Origin: FW021-bin31 sp964478125
Lineage (GTDB): Bacteria > Bacteroidota > Bacteroidia > Chitinophagales > Chitinophagaceae
Assembly (NCBI GenBank): GCA_964478125.1
Contig: CAYZGR010000049.1
Location: forward strand, 1 to 23,365
DNA: 23,365 nt
Direction: 5' to 3'
A program made the position numbers and the translations under genes. The notes below the pieces were generated by a model. It saw nothing but the letters and a program-made list of their open reading frames with translations, ran no database searches and had not been told where the DNA came from. This document shows, one piece after another, positions 7,896-16,224 of the stretch (positions within the stretch are counted from its first letter, which is position 1; every line of letters starts with the position of its first letter).

Positions 7896-8714
7896 ATGGT
7901 TTCATCAGTCAGAATTAGGGCATTTAGAGCTCCAGATGATTCAGACTCCAGCCATAGGTTTATGGAAGGACATCGACGGGTTTTGGATATCTTTGGGATT
8001 AAAAAGGTTACATCCTCTAATGAAGAATGGGGGGACCAAAAGAATGTTTTCGTTATCTTGGTGGACTCCCCTGATGGGAAAAGGGTATATGGAGGCGCAA
8101 GAATTCATGTTGCCGATGGCATTCACAGGTTACCGGTAGAAGATGCAACCGGCGATATGGATCCTCAAATCTATAAAATGGTCGACCAGTTTTCTAAAGA
8201 AGGGTGTGGCGAATTATGTGGCCTGTGGAATTCCAGGGAAGTAGCAGGCCTTGGAGTTGGGAGCTTCTTCGCAACCAGGGCGGGAATCGTCATATCTCAA
8301 CAAATCGGAATAAAATATTTATTTGCCCTCTGTGCACCTTACACTGTAAAATTTTCAAAATGGATGGGGTGTGAAGTAGTCGAATCCCTAGGAAATAATG
8401 GAACCTTTTATTATCCAAAAGTAGACTTATTAGCAACTGTAGTTCTATTGGAAGACACTCAGAGCTTACGAACTGCCAACCCCTCAGAAAGAGAGAAGGT
8501 CTTTGATCTAAGAAAAAAACCAGTCCAATTGGTTACTGAAAAGGTAAGAGGCCATAATAGAACCGTAAGCATACAATATGAACTATCATTAGAAAACGTG
8601 TCTACAGAAGAGTTTAAAATTAAAGCGAAAGAAAAGGGCCCTAAACAAAAATATTTATCTGCTAGAGGGCAATACTCGCGTCCTTATATCTTCACAGAAA
8701 AAGATAACAAGTAA
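7896..8714 (+). CDS. LuxI/GNAT-like N-acyl synthase-type protein
   Basis: A 272-residue soluble protein. Its first 170 residues follow the plan of LuxI/FeeM-type autoinducer and N-acyl-amino-acid synthases, which are GNAT-fold enzymes using acyl-ACP or acyl-CoA. A beta strand runs into VYGGARIHVADG (64-75), with Arg69 where LuxI has its conserved GxxR. Next come a PVEDATGD stretch, an E-L-C-G-L-W-N-S motif (106-113) at the place of the LuxI ExSR segment, and a glycine-rich turn REVAGLGVG (114-122). Residues 123-165 (TRAGIVISQQIGIKYLFALCAPYTVKF...MGCEVVESLG) match the helix and strand that close the fold. The C-terminal 80 residues are basic and have no recognisable domain. It lies 13 bp after the ThiF/nitroreductase gene and 3 bp before the sensor kinase, so the three are almost certainly co-transcribed. 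A generic acetyltransferase is the alternative. Confidence 0.6.
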   Translation: MVSSVRIRAFRAPDDSDSSHRFMEGHRRVLDIFGIKKVTSSNEEWGDQKNVFVILVDSPDGKRVYGGARIHVADGIHRLPVEDATGDMDPQIYKMVDQFSKEGCGELCGLWNSREVAGLGVGSFFATRAGIVISQQIGIKYLFALCAPYTVKFSKWMGCEVVESLGNNGTFYYPKVDLLATVVLLEDTQSLRTANPSEREKVFDLRKKPVQLVTEKVRGHNRTVSIQYELSLENVSTEEFKIKAKEKGPKQKYLSARGQYSRPYIFTEKDNK

Positions 8715-8717
8715 ATC

Positions 8718-10934
8718 ATGCCAATGAGAATAAATACATACACATCATTAGCATGTATGTTGATCTTATTTATCTCTCTTCCGTCTACAGTATTTTCCCA
8801 AGAATCCATTATAACTTTTCATAATAAAGAGGAAAAGTTAATTAACAAAAAAATACAGATCCTAACAGATAAAAAGGGTACGCTCAATATCTATGATATC
8901 CTGCATGATAGTTCTTTTGAAGTAAACAATTCGACAATAATCAACAAATACTTTCATTCAAGATATACTTACTGGCTAAAATTCAAGCTGACTAATGCAT
9001 CTGCTGAGGAGAACTTATATCTAAGTGTAGACGCTCCCATATTGAATAAATTAACCTTCTTTAAAATAAAAGGAAATAAAATACTCTTCTCTAAAAAGAC
9101 GGGTATTGATTATCCATTTAAGAAAAGAGAAACGACTCAGACAAGGTTCATTTTCGATTTATTAATTCCGCCGGGAGATACGGCATTATATTATTTAAAG
9201 ATTAAGAATATATCCCCTCTCAATTTAACACTAAGTATAAGCAATAAGAGTACCATTATTCATAATTATTTTAAAAGAAATATAATAGCAAGTTTATATT
9301 TAGGTATTATGCTATCCTTATTTCTTTATAATTTATTTCTTTACTTTTCGTTAAAAGAGAGAAGCTATCTTTATTACATTATATATACCTTGTTTATATT
9401 CTTAACCCAAATTTCTTTGTTTGGATATACGTATAAAATTCTATGGCCAAATTCGCCTTCATTCAATAACTTAACAATTGTATTATTTCCGGCTATAAGT
9501 GGGATTTTTGCTATCTTATTTTCTAAGAAGTTTCTAGAAACGAAGAAGAACAACCCCACTTTGGATAAAGGATTTAATATTTTCATCGTCCTTTATGGAA
9601 CTATCTTTATACTTTCTCTTATCGGGTTCTCCTATATTAGCTACAGATTAATTGACATCGTTGCAATGGTGGTTTCTTTATATGCTCTGGCAACTGCCAT
9701 ATACATGATAAGCAGGGGGTATAAAAGTGCCATACTATATCTCGCTTCTTTTTTAATGTTTATTCTGGCAATTTGTATTTTTGTGTTAAAGAACGCCGGA
9801 GTCTTCCCTAAGAATTTGTTTACAGATTACAGTTTGTTTTTTGGAACATCTTTACAGGCTATCCTTCTTTCCTTTGCCCTTGCTGACAAGATCAATGAAT
9901 ACAGGAGGGAAAAAGATCGTGCTCACCTGGCGGTATTACGAGCTGTTCAAGAAAAGGAGGAATATGTCAGACAAGAAAATGTTGTACTGGAAGCCAAAGT
10001 AAAGCAACGAACAGCAGATCTGGTAAGATCAAATGACAATCTGCAAAAAAGCAATACAGATCTGAACATTGCATTAGAGAATCTGAAAAAAGCAGAAACC
10101 CAACTGGTACACGCAGAAAAAATGGCATCCCTCGGTCAATTGACGGCAGGTATCGCTCATGAGATCAATAACCCCATTAATTTCGTCAAATCAAACGTTC
10201 AACCCTTAAAAAGAGACTTGAACGATTTATCCCAGTTAATTATAAAATATAAGCAAATCAACAAAAATAATATAGATGAGAAACTAAAGGAAATAAGTGC
10301 TTTTGTCAGAGAGATAGACCTTGATATTTTAGAGGAAGAAATTCCCATCCTCATTTCAGGTATTGAAGAAGGTGCGGACCGCACCATTGAAATCGTAAAA
10401 GGGTTACGCGAGTTTAGTCGATCGAATGAAAATGTCGTAAAAAAGATCGATATTCATGCCGGCATTGAATCCACTCTTGGACTGCTGAAAAAGATTATTC
10501 CCAACAACATCACCGTTAAGAAAGAATACGGGCCACTCCCTCTGATTGAAGGATATCCGGGTCAGCTCAATCAGGTCTTCGTTAATTTACTGACTAATGC
10601 CGCACAAGCCATTGAAGAAATCCCCGATCGGGAAAACCAATACATTGCCATTAAAACAAAAAGTAAGGATGCATATGTAGCCATTCATATTTCAGATACC
10701 GGTCCGGGAATCCCCGAAGAGGCTAAAAATAAAATATTTGATCCTTTTTTCACCACTAAAGATGTAGGAAAAGGCACGGGTTTAGGACTCTCAATTGTAT
10801 ATAGCATTATAGAAAGGCATGGTGGAGATATAAAAGTTATTTCCGAAAAAGAAAAAGGCACCGAATTTATAATAACATTACCTGTTACCCAGCCTTTCTC
10901 GGAGGAACCCGATCTAAATAAAAACTATTCGTAA
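8718..10934 (+). CDS. 7TMR-DISM membrane sensor histidine kinase
   Basis: A 738-residue receptor kinase. A signal peptide (residues 1-28, cut near STVFSQ) is followed by a periplasmic 7TMR-DISMED2-type beta domain (about 35-180), the binding module for carbohydrate-like or other small ligands. A seven-helix 7TMR-DISM membrane region follows (about 188-392), then a coiled coil (400-465). The HisKA domain has its phospho-acceptor His481 in GIAHEINNP, and the HATPase has its N-box at NLLTNAAQAI (623-632), DTGPGI (660-665) and GKGTGLGLSIV (684-694). All catalytic boxes are intact. It follows the LuxI-like gene by 3 bp, so the product of that operon is a natural candidate ligand (inference). It lacks its own receiver; the receivers at 11184, 12259 and 4921 are possible partners. 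The membrane half is far more AT-rich than the kinase half. The 249-bp gap after it contains no gene and no clear terminator. Confidence 0.92.
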   Translation: MPMRINTYTSLACMLILFISLPSTVFSQESIITFHNKEEKLINKKIQILTDKKGTLNIYDILHDSSFEVNNSTIINKYFHSRYTYWLKFKLTNASAEENLYLSVDAPILNKLTFFKIKGNKILFSKKTGIDYPFKKRETTQTRFIFDLLIPPGDTALYYLKIKNISPLNLTLSISNKSTIIHNYFKRNIIASLYLGIMLSLFLYNLFLYFSLKERSYLYYIIYTLFIFLTQISLFGYTYKILWPNSPSFNNLTIVLFPAISGIFAILFSKKFLETKKNNPTLDKGFNIFIVLYGTIFILSLIGFSYISYRLIDIVAMVVSLYALATAIYMISRGYKSAILYLASFLMFILAICIFVLKNAGVFPKNLFTDYSLFFGTSLQAILLSFALADKINEYRREKDRAHLAVLRAVQEKEEYVRQENVVLEAKVKQRTADLVRSNDNLQKSNTDLNIALENLKKAETQLVHAEKMASLGQLTAGIAHEINNPINFVKSNVQPLKRDLNDLSQLIIKYKQINKNNIDEKLKEISAFVREIDLDILEEEIPILISGIEEGADRTIEIVKGLREFSRSNENVVKKIDIHAGIESTLGLLKKIIPNNITVKKEYGPLPLIEGYPGQLNQVFVNLLTNAAQAIEEIPDRENQYIAIKTKSKDAYVAIHISDTGPGIPEEAKNKIFDPFFTTKDVGKGTGLGLSIVYSIIERHGGDIKVISEKEKGTEFIITLPVTQPFSEEPDLNKNYS

Positions 10935-11183
10935 ATTTGTATAAAAAAACTTGAAACCGAAACTTAGCAAAGCAGGAACCCAAATAGTAAAAACCAAACC
11001 AAAAATGTCACATACATTTCAATAATTAAAATATCAATTATAAAAACTAAATCCAAAGTAGGGGTCTAATAAAATCCGGAGTTTAAAAATTGATTATTGT
11101 TTGATCCTTTAAGTCCTTACTTTGAACGTTTTAGACAAAAATTGCCCAAACATTTCGCTTAAACACCTAAAACCCCATACAGG

Positions 11184-12269
11184 ATGAAAAAAATCCGAAT
11201 ACTGTATATAGATGATGAACGACACAATTTAAGCGCCTTTCGGGCTGCTTTCAGACAAAAATATGAAATATATACCGCCATAGGAACTTTAGAGGCACGT
11301 AAGATACTGGAAGAAGTGGATATCCATATTATAATTGCAGATCAACGGATGCCCGGGGCTACGGGGATTGAGTTCTTTGATTCCATAAAACAATCTTACC
11401 CGGATGCGATCAGAATATTGATCACGGCTTACACGGAGGTGGACGCCTTGGTGGACGCCATAAATAAAGGGCAGATTTATCGTTTCATCAGAAAGCCATG
11501 GGATTATTTCGATCTTCAAAATACCATTTCTAATGCCTATGAAATTTATACCACCAAGAAACGGCTTGATCAGAAAATAAATGAGCTGGGTAAGGGACAA
11601 AATGAGCTCAACCGGTTTATCACTAGTATGTCAAAAGACCTTCGCGCTCCTGTACTATCCGCATTGGGAATTGTTAATTTATCCAAACTGGATGAGTCCA
11701 TATCGGATATCCGGAACCATATTCAAATAATTGAGGAAAAGCTTTTGCGCGTAGACGGCTTTATACAAAGAATCGTGGAATATCATAATAACACGGGTAT
11801 GTATCCTGAATATAGAGAGATCCCTTTCCATACGGTAATAAGAGATTGCGTACGGTCCTGCAATGGCCGCGAAAATATTGCTTTTCAGATAGACGTAGAC
11901 CAGAAAAATACGTTTTACGGGGATTTGTATCGTATCAATATCGTCCTGAGCAACCTGATCTCTAATGCCATCAAATTTAGCAATCCCAATGCAGATCAAC
12001 CCGCTGTCAAGCTCCTGGCTACTGTGGGAGAAAAAGAGGCCATCATCCATGTGGAAGATAATGGCGTGGGGATAATGAAAGACCATCTGGATAAGATATT
12101 CAAGCTATTTTATCAATCCGGGGATGTGAACAGCGTAGGTTCCGGGATAGGTCTGTATATTGTAAAAGAAGCGATAATGAGAATGGGAGGAGCCATTTCC
12201 GTCTTCTCCACATATGAAAAAGGAACGAAGTTTGTTGTAACTATACCAAATTACCATCTTGAAAAATAA
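11184..12269 (+). CDS. Receiver-HATPase protein lacking the phospho-acceptor histidine
   Basis: A 361-residue cytoplasmic protein. Residues 1-120 are an RpfG-type receiver with Asp10/Asp11, phospho-acceptor Asp53 in IIADQRMP, Thr81 and Lys104, all intact. Residues 123-210 have the shape of a HisKA helical hairpin, but the H-box reads SMSKDLRAP (148-156), so Lys151 stands where His is expected (usual form SxSHDLRxP). The HATPase domain is complete: N-box NLISNAIKF (257-265), DNGVGI (292-297), GSGIGLYIVKEA (319-330). It may bind ATP, or act as a phosphorylation-switched dimer or a phosphate sink, without normal autophosphorylation. The ATG at 11184 follows CATACAGG. The next gene starts inside its last codons, so the two products are made together. 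The receiver closely resembles the 4921-5388 protein. Confidence 0.9.
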   Translation: MKKIRILYIDDERHNLSAFRAAFRQKYEIYTAIGTLEARKILEEVDIHIIIADQRMPGATGIEFFDSIKQSYPDAIRILITAYTEVDALVDAINKGQIYRFIRKPWDYFDLQNTISNAYEIYTTKKRLDQKINELGKGQNELNRFITSMSKDLRAPVLSALGIVNLSKLDESISDIRNHIQIIEEKLLRVDGFIQRIVEYHNNTGMYPEYREIPFHTVIRDCVRSCNGRENIAFQIDVDQKNTFYGDLYRINIVLSNLISNAIKFSNPNADQPAVKLLATVGEKEAIIHVEDNGVGIMKDHLDKIFKLFYQSGDVNSVGSGIGLYIVKEAIMRMGGAISVFSTYEKGTKFVVTIPNYHLEK

Positions 12270-12675
12270 CAAAGAGATATATTTCTTATTGATAGATGAC
12301 AATAAGATAGATCTGTTATTCCATGAAAAGCTCATAAGGAATAAATCTCTGTCAGCGCATATCACTCCGCTTGAAAAGGCAACCGATGCATTGCAATTGC
12401 TACATATTCAACACAAAAATGAAACTATTCCTGAAAATATGGTCATTCTGCTGGATATCCAGATGCCTGTCATGAATGGTCTTGAGTTCCTCAGCCATCT
12501 TGAAAAGATGCCTGCAAGCGTACTACGTAAGATACGTGTTTTTTGTGTATCATCCGCATGGAATAACGCTACAATAAAACGCTGCGAATCACATCCATTA
12601 GTTAATGGTATATTAGATAAACCCCTGAACGCAGAGGAGTTGATCAAGCTACTAGAGTATACTGGCACAAACTGA
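12259..12675 (+). CDS. Single-domain response regulator (CheY-like receiver), TTG start
   Basis: A 138-residue receiver alone. The acidic pair is in FLLIDDNKID (9-18), the phospho-acceptor Asp66 in VILLDIQMPVMNG, Ser98 in FCVSSAW, and Lys121 in ILDKPLN. No in-frame ATG lies before beta-strand 1; TTG at 12259 is the best start, overlapping the last 11 bases of the upstream kinase-like gene, which implies translational coupling. Without an output domain it probably shuttles phosphate or binds a partner protein, as in CheY- or Spo0F-type relays. The next gene is convergent, 42 bp away, and the AT-rich gap has no convincing terminator. Confidence 0.88.
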   Translation: MKNNKEIYFLLIDDNKIDLLFHEKLIRNKSLSAHITPLEKATDALQLLHIQHKNETIPENMVILLDIQMPVMNGLEFLSHLEKMPASVLRKIRVFCVSSAWNNATIKRCESHPLVNGILDKPLNAEELIKLLEYTGTN

Positions 12676-12717
12676 TTATAAATTATGGATTATAGTAAAA
12701 AGGATAGGATCATAAAG

Positions 12718-15228
12718 TCAATTGGAAGGTTGTTCGCCGGATAAATATTGCTTCATGCGCTGACGTTCCACTCTGATCAGCGGCATATACTGGTCCATCT
12801 CTTCCTGCATTTTATGAAGCAACGCTACTGCATGATCATTCCTTTCATCTCTTAAATATTCATAAGTCTCCTGTGCCAGGTCGGTTATCCAGGTCAGACC
12901 TACCATAGAGAAGTTTGGCTTTATCTTGTGAACCAGGTCCTTTAATCGGCCCCAATTGCCATTTTTCCTGGCCTGTTTAATCTCGATCCAATCTCCTTCC
13001 GTGCATTCAAGAAATATATCAAATAAACTCAATGCATAATTACAATTTCCCGAATACAATTTTTCAAGATAAGCCGTATCCAATTTCTTGTTGAATACAA
13101 AAGTTTTCTCCTTTTTTTCGTTCATATCATCCGTAGATTCTTCGTCATTAAGGTATTTTCCTAATATTCTCAGTAGCTGTTCCGGGGTATAAGGCTTGGG
13201 AAGCAGATCATTTATACCTGCTTTCTGAGCCCGCTCCACAATCTTTTCACCTACTGAAGCAGAAACCAATATCATAGGGGTGGCAGAATTGGGCCCTTCC
13301 GTTTCTCTGATCTCGGAAGCCACTTTCATACCCCCTATTTTAGGCAGCTTCATATCCATCAATATCAGGCTGTAATATTTTTCTTTGGCATATTCCAACG
13401 CTTCTTTCCCATCTCTGGCAATATCAAATAAAATCTTATTCTTTTTTAGCAAGATAGATAAATAATTGAGATTCATCTGATTATCCTCAACTACCAAGAT
13501 CTGTATATCTTCACTTAAAGACAAATGATTTGCAGAAGCCTGATCTTTAACACTTTCAATCGGTTTGTTGGTATTATTAAAAGGGAGGGAAAACTTGAAA
13601 ATAGTACCTTTCCCCAATGTGCTTGTCACGGTAACTTCTCCTCCCATCATCTCGGCCAGCCGTTTACAGATAAAGAGCCCGAGTCCGGATCCGCCATAAT
13701 TAATTTGAGTGTCTTCATCTGCCTGAATGAAATCATCAAATATTTCCTCAACTTTTTCTTTCGAAATACCAATGCCTGTATCTTCCACTCTGAACTCTAT
13801 CCATACAATATTTTCGTATGCATCAATAATTTTAGCGATCAGATTGATCTCTCCTCTGGGCGTGAATTTTTCTGCATTGGTAAGCAAATTCATGAGGATC
13901 TGATTCAAAAGTACGCTATCCCCCAGTATGAGCTTATCAATTTTAGGATCAATTTCACAATTGAGTTTGACAGGTTTTCCGCTAAATTTAAGACTAAAGG
14001 TATCCATGAGTGCCCGCAAAAGATGGGGGAGGTCAAACTCTTTTTGATTGATCTTTTGCTTCCCGGATTCTATTTTGGCAAAATCGAGGATCCCGTTTAA
14101 CAAGTCAAGCAAAATATTGGAAGCGTTTTTAAGCACTTTCACATATTCTTCTTGTTCCGGATCCAGAGCCGTCTCTGTCAGTAGTAAGGTCATCCCGATA
14201 ATGGAATTTAAGGGGGTACGGATGTCGTGGCTCATACTGGCCAGAAATTGCTGCTGTGCCAGTTGCGCTTCCTCCACTGTTTTTTTTGCGACCTCCAGTT
14301 CTTTTTGAACCCGCTTTTGCTCTGTAATCTCCGTCATGAAAAGCATACACCTCACAGATCGTCCTTTATTACCCACATTGCAGAAGGAATGGCACTGCAA
14401 CCACTTCACACCTCCTCTCACTTTGAGTTCCAGTTCAAATGAATGTGCATTTTTGGTGATAATACCCGAATAATGATCTTTAAGATTGGCGATCATTCTA
14501 CCCTTTCCCGACAGGCACATGTCCAGAAAATTGGTCTCCAAAAGCTCTTCTGCGGGCATGCCCGTAAGTTTACAGAAGAAAGGTGAAAATCGTTCAATAT
14601 GCCCGTCTTCATTGAGCTCACAATAGGAAATATTGAAATTAGATAAAGTCTGAAAAAAAGATTTGTCAGGGTGATGAAGTGTTCTTACCGGCCTTTCTCC
14701 TTTCTCCAGGGCCGCCCGCATGGTAAATTTCCATATGGCGCCTAAAAATTGTTTTTCATCATTGAGAACAGGTATATAATCCAGTACCAGGTAAGAATCA
14801 TCTTTCAAACAGATATCCAGACCAAAATACGCTTGTTTCTTTTCCACTATCCCTCTCATCTTGTAGGCATAATCATCGGGAAATTTGGCATATCCCTTTA
14901 AATAGTCCAGGGCATACAAAGCCGATTTTCCCAAAATAAGCTCATAATCGGGCCTGATAAACGGATGGTCCAGGGCGGAGTCATTGGTCCACCGGAGCTT
15001 ATCCTCTTCGTCTGTAATGAGGATTCCCACATGAATATTATCGACAAAAGTCCGAAGCGGTAAATTAAAGATCTTCTCAAGAGAATCCGTATCGGGAACA
15101 TGCGAATTCTTACTAATGGCCTCAGATTTGGTTTCCTTACCTGCTCTTTCTTCCGATACCGCGGAATGATCCGGTATCTTGTACGATCTTTCGCTCCCCG
15201 GAACAAATTTATTGTAACCTTCAGTCAT
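12718..15228 (-). CDS. Hybrid sensor kinase: PAS-PAS-HisKA-HATPase-REC-HPt
   Basis: An 836-residue soluble hybrid kinase with no membrane segment. Order: a charged 50-residue leader; a PAS-like domain (about 55-170); a second PAS/PAC domain (about 190-305, ending MTEITEQKRVQKEL); a short coiled coil; HisKA with His334 in SMSHDIRTPLNSI; HATPase with NLLTNAEKFTP (447-457), DTGIGI (483-488) and YGGSGLGLFI (511-520). Then comes a receiver with phospho-acceptor Asp625 in LILMDMKLP and Lys678, and a C-terminal HPt with His767 in LKDLVHKIKPNFSMVGL. Every step of an internal His-Asp-His phosphorelay is therefore present. PAS domains suggest a cytoplasmic cue such as redox state or a bound ligand. It lies 15 bp after the LytTR regulator gene, which is its likely output. 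An upstream in-frame start is ruled out by that neighbour's stop. Confidence 0.95.
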   Translation of the reverse strand: MTEGYNKFVPGSERSYKIPDHSAVSEERAGKETKSEAISKNSHVPDTDSLEKIFNLPLRTFVDNIHVGILITDEEDKLRWTNDSALDHPFIRPDYELILGKSALYALDYLKGYAKFPDDYAYKMRGIVEKKQAYFGLDICLKDDSYLVLDYIPVLNDEKQFLGAIWKFTMRAALEKGERPVRTLHHPDKSFFQTLSNFNISYCELNEDGHIERFSPFFCKLTGMPAEELLETNFLDMCLSGKGRMIANLKDHYSGIITKNAHSFELELKVRGGVKWLQCHSFCNVGNKGRSVRCMLFMTEITEQKRVQKELEVAKKTVEEAQLAQQQFLASMSHDIRTPLNSIIGMTLLLTETALDPEQEEYVKVLKNASNILLDLLNGILDFAKIESGKQKINQKEFDLPHLLRALMDTFSLKFSGKPVKLNCEIDPKIDKLILGDSVLLNQILMNLLTNAEKFTPRGEINLIAKIIDAYENIVWIEFRVEDTGIGISKEKVEEIFDDFIQADEDTQINYGGSGLGLFICKRLAEMMGGEVTVTSTLGKGTIFKFSLPFNNTNKPIESVKDQASANHLSLSEDIQILVVEDNQMNLNYLSILLKKNKILFDIARDGKEALEYAKEKYYSLILMDMKLPKIGGMKVASEIRETEGPNSATPMILVSASVGEKIVERAQKAGINDLLPKPYTPEQLLRILGKYLNDEESTDDMNEKKEKTFVFNKKLDTAYLEKLYSGNCNYALSLFDIFLECTEGDWIEIKQARKNGNWGRLKDLVHKIKPNFSMVGLTWITDLAQETYEYLRDERNDHAVALLHKMQEEMDQYMPLIRVERQRMKQYLSGEQPSN

Positions 15229-15243
15229 AGGTGAAACTTTATT

Positions 15244-16008
15244 TTAAACAGATATCACCCCCTTTAAATGCTGAAAAAAGCTGTCTTTCTTTCTTAACGA
15301 GACCGGGATCATCTTATCATTACTCATGACCACTGCGGATCCGACCCCTTTGATGATCTTTTTCACATGGTTCATATTAATCAGGTAAGACTTATGAACC
15401 CTGAAAAAGCCCTTATCTTCCAAAAGAGTATCATATCCTTTGAGTGGTTTGGAAACCATCTGGACATTCTTCTCCCCTACTATATGGATCTTTGTATAAC
15501 TGTCACTGGCTTCGCAATAAATGATGTCGTTCAGATTAACCAGCCGATAGCCATCGTTTGAAGGAATGACAATTTTGGAAAAGCCCTGATCTTTATTCTG
15601 TAAATATTCTTTCAAAACCGCAATCAACTCATTAGTCTGCTCCTTTGAACGCGGTTTCACCTTGGCTAACGCACTTTGAACCTCCTGGATGTTCAAAGGC
15701 TTCAGCAAATAATCCAGGGCTGCAAACTTAATAGCCTGGATGGCATATTCTTCATGAGAAGTAGTGAAAATAACGTCAAAATTGACCTTCTTAAACTGGT
15801 TTAAGATCTCAAACCCTTTTCTCGGGGGAAGCTCAATATCCAAAAAGAGTACATCCGGATTGGTTTGGCGGATAATCTCTACAGCACTTTCCACGGTTCC
15901 GGCAGTCCCAACAACCTCAGCCCCCTCACAATGGTCTTCCAAAATCGCCTTAAGAATTTCTATATTCCTGGGCTCATCTTCTGCTATAACTACCTTTATT
16001 GTATCCAT
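15244..16008 (-). CDS. LytTR-family DNA-binding response regulator
   Basis: A 254-residue response regulator. The receiver (1-120) has Glu10/Asp11/Glu12, phospho-acceptor Asp57 in LFLDIELPPRKGFE, Thr in IFTTSHEEYAIQA and Lys103 in YLLKPLN. A linker leads to a LytTR DNA-binding domain (about 145-250) with the characteristic LNDIIYCEASDSYTKIH, LLEDKGFFRVHKSYLINMNHV and IPVSLRKKDSF segments. LytTR proteins bind pairs of short direct repeats about two helical turns apart. Candidate sites of that spacing lie 186-216 bp upstream of this gene. It is the first gene of a two-gene operon with the PAS hybrid kinase; its regulon is unknown, but adjacent polysaccharide genes are plausible targets (inference). 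Confidence 0.95.
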   Translation of the reverse strand: MDTIKVVIAEDEPRNIEILKAILEDHCEGAEVVGTAGTVESAVEIIRQTNPDVLFLDIELPPRKGFEILNQFKKVNFDVIFTTSHEEYAIQAIKFAALDYLLKPLNIQEVQSALAKVKPRSKEQTNELIAVLKEYLQNKDQGFSKIVIPSNDGYRLVNLNDIIYCEASDSYTKIHIVGEKNVQMVSKPLKGYDTLLEDKGFFRVHKSYLINMNHVKKIIKGVGSAVVMSNDKMIPVSLRKKDSFFQHLKGVISV

Positions 16009-16097
16009 AATTACAAGGTATGGTTGAAATAGACACCCGTAAGAAAATGATAAACACCCTCTTAACGGAGATACCTATTTAAAAATCATTGATTTGG

Positions 16098-16114
16098 TGG
16101 TATCAAAACTACCA
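16098..16114. promoter_or_regulatory. Inverted repeat TGGTA-N7-TACCA upstream of the LytTR gene
   Basis: TGGTA at 16098-16102 and TACCA at 16110-16114 are perfect 5-bp inverted half-sites, centred about 100 bp before the LytTR start. The spacing would suit a dimeric regulator or a small hairpin. The half-sites are short, so chance is possible. Confidence 0.3.
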
Positions 16115-16193
16115 TTTTCTATTGGTGCAAGATACTACAATTTCAAATTATAACCCCCTGAATTACGGAAAAATCCAATTTTTTTAGGCATAA

Positions 16194-16224
16194 AACACCC
16201 TTTGGGGTCTGGGAACACCCTTTG
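16194..16224. promoter_or_regulatory. Direct repeat pair AACACCCTTTG, candidate LytTR operator
   Basis: AACACCCTTTG occurs at 16194-16204 and again at 16214-16224, an exact 11-base match with a 20-base period. LytTR regulators are known to bind direct repeats on the same DNA face about two turns apart, and this pair lies upstream of a LytTR gene. A shorter AACACCCT at 16053-16060 may be a third half-site. Autoregulation is inferred. Confidence 0.4.

Noticed and set aside
11100..11124. TTTG...TACTTTG as a Bacteroidota-type promoter before the 11184 gene
   Set aside because: The -7 element is one base short of TAnnTTTG and the spacing to the -33 element is too small; only a weak match.
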